From assembly GCA_902778275.1 (NCBI GenBank), contig CACYXE010000030.1:1-58565 (forward strand): 58,565 bases of DNA. Direction: 5' to 3'. Positions 35,058 to 43,800 of this stretch are shown here, in pieces. The DNA comes from Oscillospiraceae bacterium. Its GTDB lineage: Bacteria; Bacillota; Clostridia; Oscillospirales; Oscillospiraceae. Position 1 is the first letter of the stretch. Every line of letters starts with the position of its first letter. A program made the translations under genes and the position numbers. Under the pieces are notes generated by a model. That model was given only the letters and a program-made list of their open reading frames with translations, was not told the origin of the DNA and did no database searches.

Positions 35058-35897
35058 TCAGCTCTCCGTTTCCCCGGCGAGCAGGTCGCCGAGACCCAGC
35101 TCCTCCAGATCCGCTTTGGCGTTTTCCACGGCCTCGTCGATGTACAGCAGGGCATCCGGCTCATCGGCAAATGCCGCGGGCAATTCCTCCATGGTACGCT
35201 GCGCGATCTCCACACTCAGCCGAGTCTGTTCTGCGGCGATGTTGCCCTCGGTTCTGGCGATCCAGCCCAGACGCAGGAAAATGGCTGCCGCTCCAAGACT
35301 GGCTGCGGCTACCACAGACAGGGCCGCGATGAGCGCCTGTCTGCGGCGGGTCCTGTGCCGCTGCTCCAGATCGTCCGGGTGCAGGCCCAGCACCGAGGCG
35401 ATGATGCGCACGGTCTCATAGCGCAGCAGTTCCCGCCGCCGCTTCGGGGTATTGCCCCGAAGATCCGCCGCCACCGGCTCGATGGTATCGATACGTTCCA
35501 CCACCGTCATGTCCGGCAGGATACATTGTACCTTTTTCTTCTCGATAAAGCTCTCCGGGAAGGAATCGATGGGTTCCCCCTCGGCGATAACGGCGATGAC
35601 CTCCTCTTTTTCATGGCTGCGGCGGAACCAGGCCAGCCGCTCCAGAACGCCCGGATCGTTTCTCGTATCCGGCGAGCAGATCAACAGCAGGAAGCGGCTG
35701 TGGTCCAGCTGCGCGCGGGTCTCCTCATCCATAGGCGCTTCGTCGCAGTCCAGCTGTATGCGTCGATAATCCAGGGTCTTGTCCGGCAGCTGCAGCTTCG
35801 AGGGCAGCCGATAACGGCGGATGCTGTCCGCCAAAGTCCGCGCGGTCTCCGCGTCATGTCTGACCGAAAGGATATAGAGATCAACACAATCCGTCAC
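35058..35897 (-). CDS. TIR-like domain protein with C-terminal membrane helix
   Basis: 279 residues. Residues 1-135 resemble a divergent TIR fold: LYILSVRHD (box 1-like), FLLLICSPDTRNDP, LERLAWFRRS with Glu86 in the place of the TIR catalytic acid, and VIAVIAEGEPIDSFP. A membrane helix lies at 188-210 (ALIAALSVVAAASLGAAAI), followed by about 65 residues. GTG start at 35897 with GGAGGGGGAG six bases upstream. It is 18 bases after the surface-protein stop and two bases before the TIR-TPR start, so the three are one transcript. Divergence from box 1 makes its enzyme activity less certain than for the downstream protein. The pair resembles two related subunits. Confidence 0.75.
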   Translation of the reverse strand: MTDCVDLYILSVRHDAETARTLADSIRRYRLPSKLQLPDKTLDYRRIQLDCDEAPMDEETRAQLDHSRFLLLICSPDTRNDPGVLERLAWFRRSHEKEEVIAVIAEGEPIDSFPESFIEKKKVQCILPDMTVVERIDTIEPVAADLRGNTPKRRRELLRYETVRIIASVLGLHPDDLEQRHRTRRRQALIAALSVVAAASLGAAAIFLRLGWIARTEGNIAAEQTRLSVEIAQRTMEELPAAFADEPDALLYIDEAVENAKADLEELGLGDLLAGETES

Positions 35898-35915
35898 AAG
35901 CTCCCCCTCCTTTGT

Positions 35916-38663
35916 TTAACGAAGCATTTGAACTTCTTCCAGTTTGGCAAGGGCCTCATAGAAGGCCGCCGTGAACGCTTCGCCCTCGTAGTCAAAAGCT
36001 ATCACCACGAATTCGCCCAGCAGATCCGTCTCGAAAACCAGCTTGCCTCCGACTTTGTCATAGCGGGCCGCAAAAGCCTTCAAGCTGCCGTCTGCCGCCC
36101 GGAACACCACATAAAGGCTCTTGCCCTCTGCCTTCGCCGGGTATTTGTAATCCATGCGGACCTCGACTTTGCCGTTCAGCTGACTCTGTTCCTGCCCGTT
36201 GACAGAGCTGTACAGAAGGAAGACACCAGTGTTCCCCTTCGTCTCTGCCCATACGCGGAGCGTTTCAACGGCCTGCGTATCGGCCTGCTCCTTCCTGTCG
36301 CCGAGCTCATCTTCATCGCTGTCGGTTTCGGTCCCCTTGTTGCCCCCACTGCCGTTATCCGTATTGGGATCGTCATCGGGATCGCCGTTGGGGTCGCCAT
36401 TGGGATCGTTGTCGGGGTCGCCGTTGGGATCGTTGTCGGGATCGTTGTTGGGCGTACTGTGGCTCGTGCTCGCGTAGCGCACGGATCCGGCGCCGCTGCC
36501 CCCCAGGATGCCGCTGCCGGTAAAGCTGGTATTGGAAGCTGTCATGATCCCGCCGCCGTGCACCGGCTCTTCAAGATTGATGCCCAGCAGGCGGACCAGG
36601 AAGACGCCATCCGCGGAGATGGTATCCCCCATCGCATCCAACAGATACATCGCCGAGTGGAGCTTTCCGTCGGCGCTCTTGGAAAACACCTCCACGAAAA
36701 CCTCATCATAGTTTCCCGATGCTTCCAAAGCGCTCCCTTTTTCTTTCAGCTGCGCAGTGTACAGCACCAGATTGTTTCCATCTGTCTGGGCTGTGAGACT
36801 TGTTATCCCCAGGTCGAGCTCATTCTTGAGGCGCCACAGCCTGCCGCCATCCCGCTCTGTCTCCCTTTCGATAAAAGCCGCGCGCAGCGGGATCCGGCCC
36901 ACCCCGTCGACGATCTCCACTTCCGGGACCGTTCCGGCCGGCAGGCGCGGAGATGTTGCGGAGTATGCGACAAGCCCGGCATAGTCGTACAGGATCGCCT
37001 CTCCTCCGGAGATGGAAGCACCGGTGAGGCGGGCAGAGGACGTCAGAATATAAAGGCCCGAATCCAGATACAGTGTACCGCTGCCGGAAATGGTCCCTGT
37101 GATGGTCACGGCGTCGCTGTCCTGGAATTTCCAGGGGTCCTTGTGGGCGCCGCGCAGAGACAAACCTTCTCCAACACAGATGTTTTTCAGTACGTTTCCT
37201 TCCCGCAGAGAGAGCATGCTGCTGCCGGTATTCACCACATTGTCGATCTCATATGCAGCGTTGTCAACGTAGACATTGCTGTCACGGATAAGCAGCTCCT
37301 GCAGCGTGCCGGTCCCCTGCAGCTCTATATCCGGGGAACTGAGGGTGACTCCGGAATCCGCCAGGACCGCCGGACCTCTGACAAGGATTTCCTCGCTCTG
37401 AATCGTCCCGCTGCCTTGAAGGCTCGCGCTTTCACCCAGCTCCACGATACCGCCGAAGATCTTTCCCACCAGCTCCATTACACCGTTGCCGATCAGCTGC
37501 AGCACCGGGACGATGTCTTCCTCGGCCCTCACCGCGCTCTCCAGCTTGGGAAGAGACAGGACGGCGGTTTCCGCCACGCGCAGGATTGCGTTGTTGGAAA
37601 TCGTCAGCTTCCCAGCCGTTTCCGCATATTCATTTGAGAAGTCTACTCTGACACCGTGTTGTGTACCGGAATAATAGCGTACCTCGCCGGTCTCCGCGTC
37701 CTTCTCGGCGCCGATGCTGCTGATGGTCAAGCTGCTCTCGTCGGGGACCACCAGGGTCAAGCCCTCGATGGTGTAGGTCTCGTCCAGGATGCCCGGGACT
37801 TCTCCGTTTACCAGCAGATACGTGTCGTCAGTCTGCTTGACGAAGACGGCTGCGCTGCCCTCGTCGTAGAGGTCCGTGAAGGTCATCAGATCCAGATCGC
37901 CCTCAAAATGATCCACCAGCAGGATCCCGGTGCCGGCAATATGGACCGTTCCGGCCGAGATGCTGGAGATCCGGTTCAGACCGGCGGTCAAGATGGTGAC
38001 TTCACCGGCCGTGTTGCTGATCGTCTCCGTGCCATTGTAATTGAGGAGGATATAGGCGCCGTCCTCCGTCTGCGGGATCTCATCCGCCGCCGGCGCCCCC
38101 CGGAGGCTCGCATCCGTGCCGCCGACGCCGGCAGACATCATGGCCATCGGCGCAGTTTGACCGCTTCGTAAGGAAGCTGTCGTAAGGGTCCGAGGCGGCG
38201 CTTGGACGGATACTTCGACGCTTTCTCCACCGCTCTCGGGCAGAACGTTCTCCTGGGTTTCCCCGTCATCCGCAGACTGCGTCTCTTGATACCCGGAACT
38301 TTCGGACTGTCCTTCGGGAACGGATTCCGGTATGCTCTCCGGCACAGTCTCCGGTACAGTCTCCGGCACGGTTTCCGGCACGGTCTCCGGCACGGTCTCC
38401 GGCACGGTTTCCGGCACGGTCTCCGGTACAGTCTCCGGTACGGTCTCCGGCACAGTCTCCGGTACAGTCTCCGGTACAGTCTCCGGTACAGTCTCCGGTA
38501 CAGTCTCCGGTACAGTCTCCGGCACCGTCTCCGGCGCATCTTCCCGGATCTCCGTCTGGATCTCCTTGGGCTGTTCCGTCTCAGCGAAAGCCCTGCCGCT
38601 GAGAGACAGCAACAACGCGGAAGCGCAGAACAGACTGCCGATCCTCTGCAGTAATTGTTTCAC
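35916..38663 (-). CDS. Secreted PETV-repeat protein with beta-rich central region and Asp-rich repeat
   Basis: 915 residues, start at GTG 38663, which overlaps the channel stop codon (GTGA) and has GGGGGG seven bases upstream. The signal peptide is KQLLQRIGSLFCASALLLSL...AFA. About 16 PETV tetrapeptides follow (repeat at 38341-38532), a linker, and a long beta-rich region with Thr/Ser-rich and LSLRE, GSGTLYLDSG-like strands reminiscent of right-handed beta-helix exporters or adhesins. An Asp/Pro/Asn repeat near residue 740-770 precedes the C-terminal domain (VFLLYSSV, YVVFRAADGSL). No LPXTG motif or C-terminal membrane helix is seen, so it may be secreted or held by partners. The operon position between the channel and two TIR proteins is unusual. 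Function unknown. Confidence 0.7.
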   Translation of the reverse strand: MKQLLQRIGSLFCASALLLSLSGRAFAETEQPKEIQTEIREDAPETVPETVPETVPETVPETVPETVPETVPETVPETVPETVPETVPETVPETVPETVPETVPETVPESIPESVPEGQSESSGYQETQSADDGETQENVLPESGGESVEVSVQAPPRTLTTASLRSGQTAPMAMMSAGVGGTDASLRGAPAADEIPQTEDGAYILLNYNGTETISNTAGEVTILTAGLNRISSISAGTVHIAGTGILLVDHFEGDLDLMTFTDLYDEGSAAVFVKQTDDTYLLVNGEVPGILDETYTIEGLTLVVPDESSLTISSIGAEKDAETGEVRYYSGTQHGVRVDFSNEYAETAGKLTISNNAILRVAETAVLSLPKLESAVRAEEDIVPVLQLIGNGVMELVGKIFGGIVELGESASLQGSGTIQSEEILVRGPAVLADSGVTLSSPDIELQGTGTLQELLIRDSNVYVDNAAYEIDNVVNTGSSMLSLREGNVLKNICVGEGLSLRGAHKDPWKFQDSDAVTITGTISGSGTLYLDSGLYILTSSARLTGASISGGEAILYDYAGLVAYSATSPRLPAGTVPEVEIVDGVGRIPLRAAFIERETERDGGRLWRLKNELDLGITSLTAQTDGNNLVLYTAQLKEKGSALEASGNYDEVFVEVFSKSADGKLHSAMYLLDAMGDTISADGVFLVRLLGINLEEPVHGGGIMTASNTSFTGSGILGGSGAGSVRYASTSHSTPNNDPDNDPNGDPDNDPNGDPNGDPDDDPNTDNGSGGNKGTETDSDEDELGDRKEQADTQAVETLRVWAETKGNTGVFLLYSSVNGQEQSQLNGKVEVRMDYKYPAKAEGKSLYVVFRAADGSLKAFAARYDKVGGKLVFETDLLGEFVVIAFDYEGEAFTAAFYEALAKLEEVQMLR
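36361..36451 (-). repeat. Asp-Pro-Asn-Gly simple repeat in the surface protein
   Basis: Translated as NDPDNDPNGDPDNDPNGD plus GDPDDDPNTD. Short acidic repeats of this kind occur as linkers or calcium-binding turns in exported proteins. Confidence 0.7.
38341..38532 (-). repeat. 16 tandem 12-bp units encoding Pro-Glu-Thr-Val
   Basis: Three sequence lines of five units plus one, each of the pattern GGYACRGTYTCC on the plus strand. Third codon positions vary (GTT, GTC, GTA, GTG), so the array was partly diversified. An array of identical-size units may expand or contract by slipped pairing without frame loss. Confidence 0.9.
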
Positions 38664-40153
38664 AGGCGTTCCCCCCATGCAGGCATTCGTTCAATTTCCG
38701 CCCAATCTGCCCAGCATCTCCCAGGCGTAGGCGTCCCCGGCGCATACTGCCAGTTGTACATCTGATAAAAGCGCACCCAGCGCCTGTGCTCCATCTCCTG
38801 CAGCAGGTCCGCCTGCTCCCGGCGCAGCTCGGCAAAGCGGGCATAGGCCCGGCGGCAATCGCCGTCGGTCAGCTCCGTCAGGCTGTCGTCCCCCAGGAGG
38901 TAACGGGCCTTGACGATCAGATGGTCCGCCGCAGCGATGTTGGACTGGCGCAGGAAGGGACTCAGATCCCGCCAGGCGACAGGCTGCACGGCCCCCTCGT
39001 TGTAGATATCATTCATCAGGATCGCCCGGCGATTGAGCTCATCCTTCATCACGAACTCCGGCGTAAAGCTTTCTGCCAGGCCGCCAAAGCTGTCGATCCC
39101 CGGGACCGGCTCCGTCAGGTGCACGTGCACGCCGGCCGTGCTCACATACCAGCTTTTCAGCCGCTCATAGACGCTGTGGTTTTCCGCATCCCCGTCGCCG
39201 CAGATCAGGATCCGGTCGGCCTGCTGCAAAAGGGCGCGGGCCTCGGTCCAATCCTCCCTGTGGAAGCAGAGGCTGTCCTCCGCCCCGTTCTCACCGCTCA
39301 GGGCCTTCATGATCTCCGGGTGCAGAGTGGGAAAAGTGGAATCCGCCCCAAAGACATGGTAGTGGATCGTTCTGCCCTTTTCCAGCACATTGGTCAGCAG
39401 GGCCCGCTCCAGCAGCGCGGTCCCCACGGCGCCGCCGCCGATGAAGACCACAGTCCGCTCCCCTGCGGTCAGGGGGTGGGTCTTCCAGTAGCTGCGGCTG
39501 ACGACCTCAGTGGGGCTGAACATCTGCAGCTCCGGCGGCAGCTGCTCGGCTGCCAGGTCCGCCATGCAGTAGCTGTCGATCCCCGCCTCGGCGCTTGTCA
39601 GGGCGCGGCTGTAATTGTCCCAGGGCTCCGCTCCCATATAAAAGAGGGACAATCCCTTTTCGCCGCCCTTCAAGCGCAGCAGCAGAGGCAGATCGAATTC
39701 CATCCGCACCACGCCGCTGCCGCTCAGCCGCTTTTCCTCCCCTTCGGGGAAGATCAGCAGGCAGCCGGGCTCCTCTTTTTGCAGCGCCTCTGCCAGGGCC
39801 GCGGTCTCCGGGCTCTCCGCCGAGAAAGCATACCAATTTTTCCTTCTCCCCTGGCGCAGCCGCTGGCGCGGAAGGAAGGCCCCGCTGATCAGATGCAGCC
39901 CCACGCCGATCAGGGCGGTCAGGATGCCCACGCTGCACAGGGCGAACACGGTCCCCAGGACCCGCCCCAGCGGCGTGACCGGGGAAAGATCGCCGTAGCC
40001 CACCGTGGTCATGGTGATCAGGGAGTACCAGAGCGCGTCGCCGAAGCTGCGGATGCTGGCGTCCGGCGCCGCCGACTCCGCCGCCAGCAGCAACAGGAGC
40101 AGCCCCAGATACACCGCGAGGGCGGACAATACCAGTTTTACGGATCTCTTCAT
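38660..40153 (-). CDS. Two-TM potassium channel with TrkA-like nucleotide-binding fold and C-terminal RyR domain
   Basis: 497 residues, first gene of the operon. Two membrane helices (residues 5-26 and 62-90) flank the K+ selectivity filter (TMTTVGYGD, residues 48-55). A Rossmann-like segment FIGGGAVGTALLERALL (about residue 225) suggests a TrkA/RCK-type nucleotide-binding domain. The last 60 residues contain EHRRWVRFYQMYNWQYA, similar to the RyR domain found in bacterial conflict-type proteins. The expected role is a membrane channel gated by a cytosolic nucleotide ligand. A GTGA overlap with the following gene couples them. GGAGG lies 12 bases before the ATG. RyR assignment rests on motif similarity. 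Confidence 0.75.
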   Translation of the reverse strand: MKRSVKLVLSALAVYLGLLLLLLAAESAAPDASIRSFGDALWYSLITMTTVGYGDLSPVTPLGRVLGTVFALCSVGILTALIGVGLHLISGAFLPRQRLRQGRRKNWYAFSAESPETAALAEALQKEEPGCLLIFPEGEEKRLSGSGVVRMEFDLPLLLRLKGGEKGLSLFYMGAEPWDNYSRALTSAEAGIDSYCMADLAAEQLPPELQMFSPTEVVSRSYWKTHPLTAGERTVVFIGGGAVGTALLERALLTNVLEKGRTIHYHVFGADSTFPTLHPEIMKALSGENGAEDSLCFHREDWTEARALLQQADRILICGDGDAENHSVYERLKSWYVSTAGVHVHLTEPVPGIDSFGGLAESFTPEFVMKDELNRRAILMNDIYNEGAVQPVAWRDLSPFLRQSNIAAADHLIVKARYLLGDDSLTELTDGDCRRAYARFAELRREQADLLQEMEHRRWVRFYQMYNWQYAPGTPTPGRCWADWAEIERMPAWGERL

Positions 40154-40234
40154 TATGCTATCGTTCCTCCGCGCCCGCAGTCCGGACCGTAAACGCGGCA
40201 GGATTTCCCCTTTTGTCCATACTTTTTCATTTTA

Positions 40235-40264
40235 ATTATACCTTAAACTCCTGTCATTTTTCAA
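40235..40264 (-). promoter_or_regulatory. Promoter of the channel-TIR operon
   Basis: TTGAAA (40259-40264), 18 bases, TATAAT (40235-40240) on the minus strand. Confidence 0.65.
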
Positions 40265-40342
40265 CAAGGTTTTGCGGAAATTCTTTCTTTTTCCCTTGGT
40301 TTTCCGAATTTCGCTCGATCGGCTGCCGGCAAACGCGCGCAT

Positions 40343-40381
40343 AAAAAAGGAGCTCCATCCGAATCGGATGGAGCTCCTTTT
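40343..40381 (-). terminator. Terminator after the homocysteine methyltransferase gene
   Basis: AAAGGAGCTCCATCC pairs with GGATGGAGCTCCTTT around GAATC; T runs on both strands. It lies 32 bases downstream of the stop at 40413. Confidence 0.85.
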
Positions 40382-40412
40382 GTCATCTTATACGACACAT
40401 ACGACAGCTTGT

Positions 40413-41630
40413 TCAGAGGATCAGACCGTATCTCTCCGCCAGCGGCAGCAGCGCCTCCTCCGGCAGGCCGCCCTCGTACAGGGCCCGGCCCTGGTACAGA
40501 CGCAGCGCCTGCTCCAGCAGCTGCGCATCCTCACAGCACAGGCACAGGGGCTTGGCGATCAGATACTGACAGTCGGCGAAGTTGTCCAGCTCCTCCGCCG
40601 CGCGCAGCTGGATCGCCACCACGGGCCCGTCCTCCTCCATAGCGTCCTCCAGGCGTTCCTCCAAGTCCCCGTCGCAGGGCAGCGGTGCCCCGACGGCGAT
40701 GGCCGGGTCCAGGAAAAACAGCTCCTTCTCCGTAGCGCAGGGCAGCAGCTCCGTGTGTTGAGGCGCGGGTCTGCGCATACGGAGCGCAGCCGTCCCCGCT
40801 TTCAGCGCCGCCACATGGCCGCTCTCCGTACCGCAGCAGCCGCCGAAGATCTCCACGCCGGCAGCCGCCATCTCTTCCAGCTGCGCCGTGAATTCCTCCG
40901 GCGGGCAGTCGTACACGGACTTGCCGTCCCTGATCTCCGGCATGCCGGCGTTGGGCTTCGCGATTAGAGGCACCCGGGCGATCTCGCGCAGGCGCTTGAG
41001 CTGCCGGGCCATCTCCGCCGGGCCCACCGAGCAGTTGAGGCCGAAGGCGTCCACGCCCATGCCCTGCATGATCTGCAGGACCGCCGCCACGTCGGAGCCG
41101 GTTAGGGTCCGACCGTTTTCATCACAGGTGAAGGTGACAAACACCGGCTTGCGGCTGACGCTTTTGACCGCCAGCACCGCCGCCCGGGCCTCCGCCACGG
41201 TCATCATGGTCTCGATCACGAACAGATCCACCCCGGCCTTTTCCAGGGCAGCGGCCTGCTCGGTATAGATCTCCACCAGTTCTTCAAAGCCGGTGTCTCC
41301 CAGGGGATAGAGGAACAGCCCGGTGGGGGCCATATCCCCCGCCACCCAGGCCTTGCCGTCCACCGCCTCCCGGGACAGGGCCACCAGGCGGCAATTGTAA
41401 TCCTCCACCTGGTTGAAAATACCGTGGGCCTCCAGCTTGGTGCGGTTGGCCCCGAAGGTAGGTGAATAGACCACCTTGCTGCCGGCAGCCGCATAGCCCC
41501 GCTGGATCTCCTGTATGGCCGCCGGATGGGCCAGGGTCCAGCGCTCGGTACAATCGCTGCCGTCGAAGCCGCGCTTCTGCAGCTCGGTGCCGGTGGCGCC
41601 GTCCAGGATCAGGGGAAAGTTCAGTTCCAT
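40413..41630 (-). CDS. Homocysteine S-methyltransferase-type enzyme
   Basis: 405 residues. N-terminal part (ILDGATGTELQKRG, GANRTKLEAHG) matches the homocysteine-binding barrel of MetH and related enzymes. Zinc-ligand cysteines are seen in GLNCSVGP and IFGGCCGTESG. It is shorter than MetH and lacks a cobalamin-binding or folate domain. It would accept a methyl group from a separate corrinoid protein and produce methionine. It is followed by the RACE gene with a 10-base overlap, and a UroD-corrinoid fusion is on the opposite strand nearby. Residues after about 300 are not recognised and could form a regulatory or partner-binding domain. Confidence 0.8.
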   Translation of the reverse strand: MELNFPLILDGATGTELQKRGFDGSDCTERWTLAHPAAIQEIQRGYAAAGSKVVYSPTFGANRTKLEAHGIFNQVEDYNCRLVALSREAVDGKAWVAGDMAPTGLFLYPLGDTGFEELVEIYTEQAAALEKAGVDLFVIETMMTVAEARAAVLAVKSVSRKPVFVTFTCDENGRTLTGSDVAAVLQIMQGMGVDAFGLNCSVGPAEMARQLKRLREIARVPLIAKPNAGMPEIRDGKSVYDCPPEEFTAQLEEMAAAGVEIFGGCCGTESGHVAALKAGTAALRMRRPAPQHTELLPCATEKELFFLDPAIAVGAPLPCDGDLEERLEDAMEEDGPVVAIQLRAAEELDNFADCQYLIAKPLCLCCEDAQLLEQALRLYQGRALYEGGLPEEALLPLAERYGLIL

Positions 41631-43144
41631 TCTTCATCGTCCTCCTCATAAAACAGCATTTGCTCCGGGTATTCCCGGTTGAAATCCGGATCGCCGGACA
41701 ACTCCAGATAGCGGCAGCTTCGCCGGATCTCCAGGAGCGTGTCCCGCTTGGTCTCGTCCAGCAGCGCCAGCCGCGCTCCCGCCAGAGAGGCGTTGCCCAG
41801 CAGCACCGTCTTTTCCGCCAGCGCCGCCGGCAGCATGCCGATGGCCGCCGCACTTTTCGCGTCCATGTAGGTGCCGAAGCCCCCGGCCAGATACAGCCGG
41901 TCCAGATCCTCCACGCGCAGGCCTGCCTTCTTCAGCAGCACCGCGATCCCGGCTGCCACCGCCGCCTTGGCCAGCTGCAGCTGCCGCACGTCGCCCGCCG
42001 TCAGATAGACGCTGCGGTCCGCCGTCAGATAGAAGATTCCGTTGCCGTTTTCATCCTCACCCAGCCAGCGTGCATAGCTCTCCGGCGCCTCGTCCGGTCC
42101 CTGCAGCAGCCCGTAGGCGCTGATGATCCGCCGCTGGATCAACGCAGCCAGCAGGTCGATCAGTCCGGAGCCGCACAGACCCCGGGGCGTGCCGCCGCCG
42201 ATCACCTCCAGCTCCGGCGCGTCCCCGTCCCAGCGCACGTGGCTGACGGCGCCGTCGGTGCCCGCCATGCCGCAGGCAATGCCCGCCCCTTCAAAGGCGG
42301 GGCCGGAGGCCACGGCGCAGCAGAGGAAGCCCTCCGTCCCGCCCAGGGCCATCTCGCCGTTGGTGCCGATATCCAGGAACAGGGAGCGTTCCGGGCGCGC
42401 ATACAGGCCGCTGGACAGCAGCCCCGCGGTGATATCACCGCCCACGTAGCCCGCCACGCAGGGGGCATAGCGCAGTCTCGCCTCCGGCGTATAGTCCTCC
42501 GCAAACAGGGTCTGCGGCGTAAAGGGGGCCAGGGCGATGCTCCGGGCATCAAGCCCGGCGAACAGATGCTGCATCACCGTATTGCCCGCCACAAAGAGCT
42601 CTTTCATGTCCCCGGGCTCACAGCCCAGCTCCATCAGCATGTCCCGGAGTTGGCCGCGGATGGCCGCCTGCAGGGTCTGCAGCCCCTCCGGGTGGTCCAT
42701 GCAGTACTGGATGCGGGTGATCACGTCCGCCCCATAGGGCGCCTGGGCGTTCCAGGCACTGCGCAGCCCCCGGCTGCTGCCGTCAGAGAGATCCAGCAGC
42801 TCCAGCACCACGGTGGTGGTGCCCAGATCCACAACAGCGCCCAGGCCCGCGCGGCCCGGGGTGACGGCTGCGGACGCAGTATCCGCCGCGGTGAGGATGG
42901 CGCCGCCGCCCTGCTCCCGAAAGCTCACGGTGCAGGCCGCCGAGGCGTCGATCCGGCAGGCCAGGACCTGCCGCTCCCCCGCCGTATCCTCTACGGTCAC
43001 AAGACACTTGCCGCATTTGCCCTGCCCGCCGCAGGGGGCGGCGATCCGGAAGCCCTCCTGCCGCAGCAGGTCCAGCAGCGTCTGGCCGTCCCGGCTCTCC
43101 GCCCTGAGCTGCCGCTGCTCTGTTTTGATGAGAATCTGTGCCAT
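41621..43144 (-). CDS. Corrinoid-enzyme reactivase (RACE family), 2Fe-2S
   Basis: 507 residues. The N-terminal ferredoxin-like domain has Cys38, Cys44, Cys47 and Cys63 (PCGGQGKCGKCLV and LACRI). The rest is an ASKHA-type ATPase-like fold (VDLGTTTVVLELLD, DIGTNGEMALG, LAGGFGTYMDA). RACE proteins reduce oxidised cob(II)alamin of corrinoid methyltransferases to cob(I)alamin. Its neighbours fit: homocysteine methyltransferase downstream and the CmuA-like fusion on the other side. Ten-base overlap with the downstream gene. The ribosome-binding site is weak (GGAAG). Confidence 0.88.
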   Translation of the reverse strand: MAQILIKTEQRQLRAESRDGQTLLDLLRQEGFRIAAPCGGQGKCGKCLVTVEDTAGERQVLACRIDASAACTVSFREQGGGAILTAADTASAAVTPGRAGLGAVVDLGTTTVVLELLDLSDGSSRGLRSAWNAQAPYGADVITRIQYCMDHPEGLQTLQAAIRGQLRDMLMELGCEPGDMKELFVAGNTVMQHLFAGLDARSIALAPFTPQTLFAEDYTPEARLRYAPCVAGYVGGDITAGLLSSGLYARPERSLFLDIGTNGEMALGGTEGFLCCAVASGPAFEGAGIACGMAGTDGAVSHVRWDGDAPELEVIGGGTPRGLCGSGLIDLLAALIQRRIISAYGLLQGPDEAPESYARWLGEDENGNGIFYLTADRSVYLTAGDVRQLQLAKAAVAAGIAVLLKKAGLRVEDLDRLYLAGGFGTYMDAKSAAAIGMLPAALAEKTVLLGNASLAGARLALLDETKRDTLLEIRRSCRYLELSGDPDFNREYPEQMLFYEEDDEEWN

Positions 43145-43163
43145 TTTCTTCCACGAATGCCCG

Positions 43164-43192
43164 TTGACACCGGGCGCTTCCTTCGCTATAAT
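43164..43192 (+). promoter_or_regulatory. Sigma-A promoter of the DUF2284/UroD-corrinoid operon
   Basis: TTGACA (43164-43169), 17 bases, TATAAT (43187-43192). Both boxes match the consensus exactly. Confidence 0.9.
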
Positions 43193-43216
43193 GTCGGATA
43201 AACCTACTGTTTTCCT

Positions 43217-43245
43217 ATCTTATAGATACCGTTAAAATTTGTCAA
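43217..43245 (-). promoter_or_regulatory. Promoter of the RACE operon, facing the opposite promoter
   Basis: TTGACA (43240-43245), 17 bases, TAAGAT (43217-43222) on the minus strand. Its transcription starts near 43210 and runs toward the plus-strand promoter. The inverted repeat TATCT/AGATA (43216-43228) overlaps the -10 and may be an operator. Confidence 0.6.
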
Positions 43246-43257
43246 GGAGGCAGACGC

Positions 43258-43785
43258 ATGGCTGACCTGGTAAAGCTGGCTCTGGACGTGGGTTTTTCCC
43301 ATGCCGCGCTGTTGGACGCCTCCACGCTCCGGGCCTTGCCGGAGGTGCGCGACATGTGCGTCAGCGACCGCTGCCGGCGCTACGGAAAAAGCTGGAGCTG
43401 CCCGCCCGCCTGCGGCAGCATTGAGGAGACCGCCGCCCGGATGGCCGCTTACAGCGGCGGCGTGTTGGTACAGACCACCGCCCAGCTGGAGGACGACTTT
43501 GACGCCGAGTCCATGGCCGCGGCCCAAAAGCTGCACAAGGAGCATTTCTTTACCCTGGCCCGGCAGGTCCGCCTGCTCCATCCGGGCTGTTTGCCCCTGA
43601 CCGCCGGCTCCTGCACCATCTGCCGGACCTGCACTTACCCGGACAGGCCCTGCCGCTTTCCCGGCAAGATGCTCTCCTCCATGGAGGCCTATGGGCTGTT
43701 GGTCAGCCAGGTGTGCAAGGACGCGGGGCTGCCCTATTACTACGGGCCCAAAACTTTGACCTATAGTTCCTGTATTCTGATATAA
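43258..43785 (+). CDS. DUF2284-type cysteine-rich protein
   Basis: 175 residues with ten or so Cys: CRRYGKSWSCPPACGS, then SCTICRTCTYPDRPCRFP and SSCILI. This is the pattern of DUF2284 metal-binding proteins, which may carry an iron-sulphur cluster. Such genes often accompany corrinoid methyltransferases. Exact role unknown; it may assist electron transfer or metal handling. AGGAGG lies six bases before the ATG. The UroD-corrinoid gene follows after 15 bases. Confidence 0.75.
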   Translation: MADLVKLALDVGFSHAALLDASTLRALPEVRDMCVSDRCRRYGKSWSCPPACGSIEETAARMAAYSGGVLVQTTAQLEDDFDAESMAAAQKLHKEHFFTLARQVRLLHPGCLPLTAGSCTICRTCTYPDRPCRFPGKMLSSMEAYGLLVSQVCKDAGLPYYYGPKTLTYSSCILI

Positions 43786-43800
43786 AGTGAGGCACTTACC

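Noticed and set aside
38341-38532. CRISPR-like short repeats
   Set aside because: Units are 12 bases with no spacers; they encode PETV in frame.
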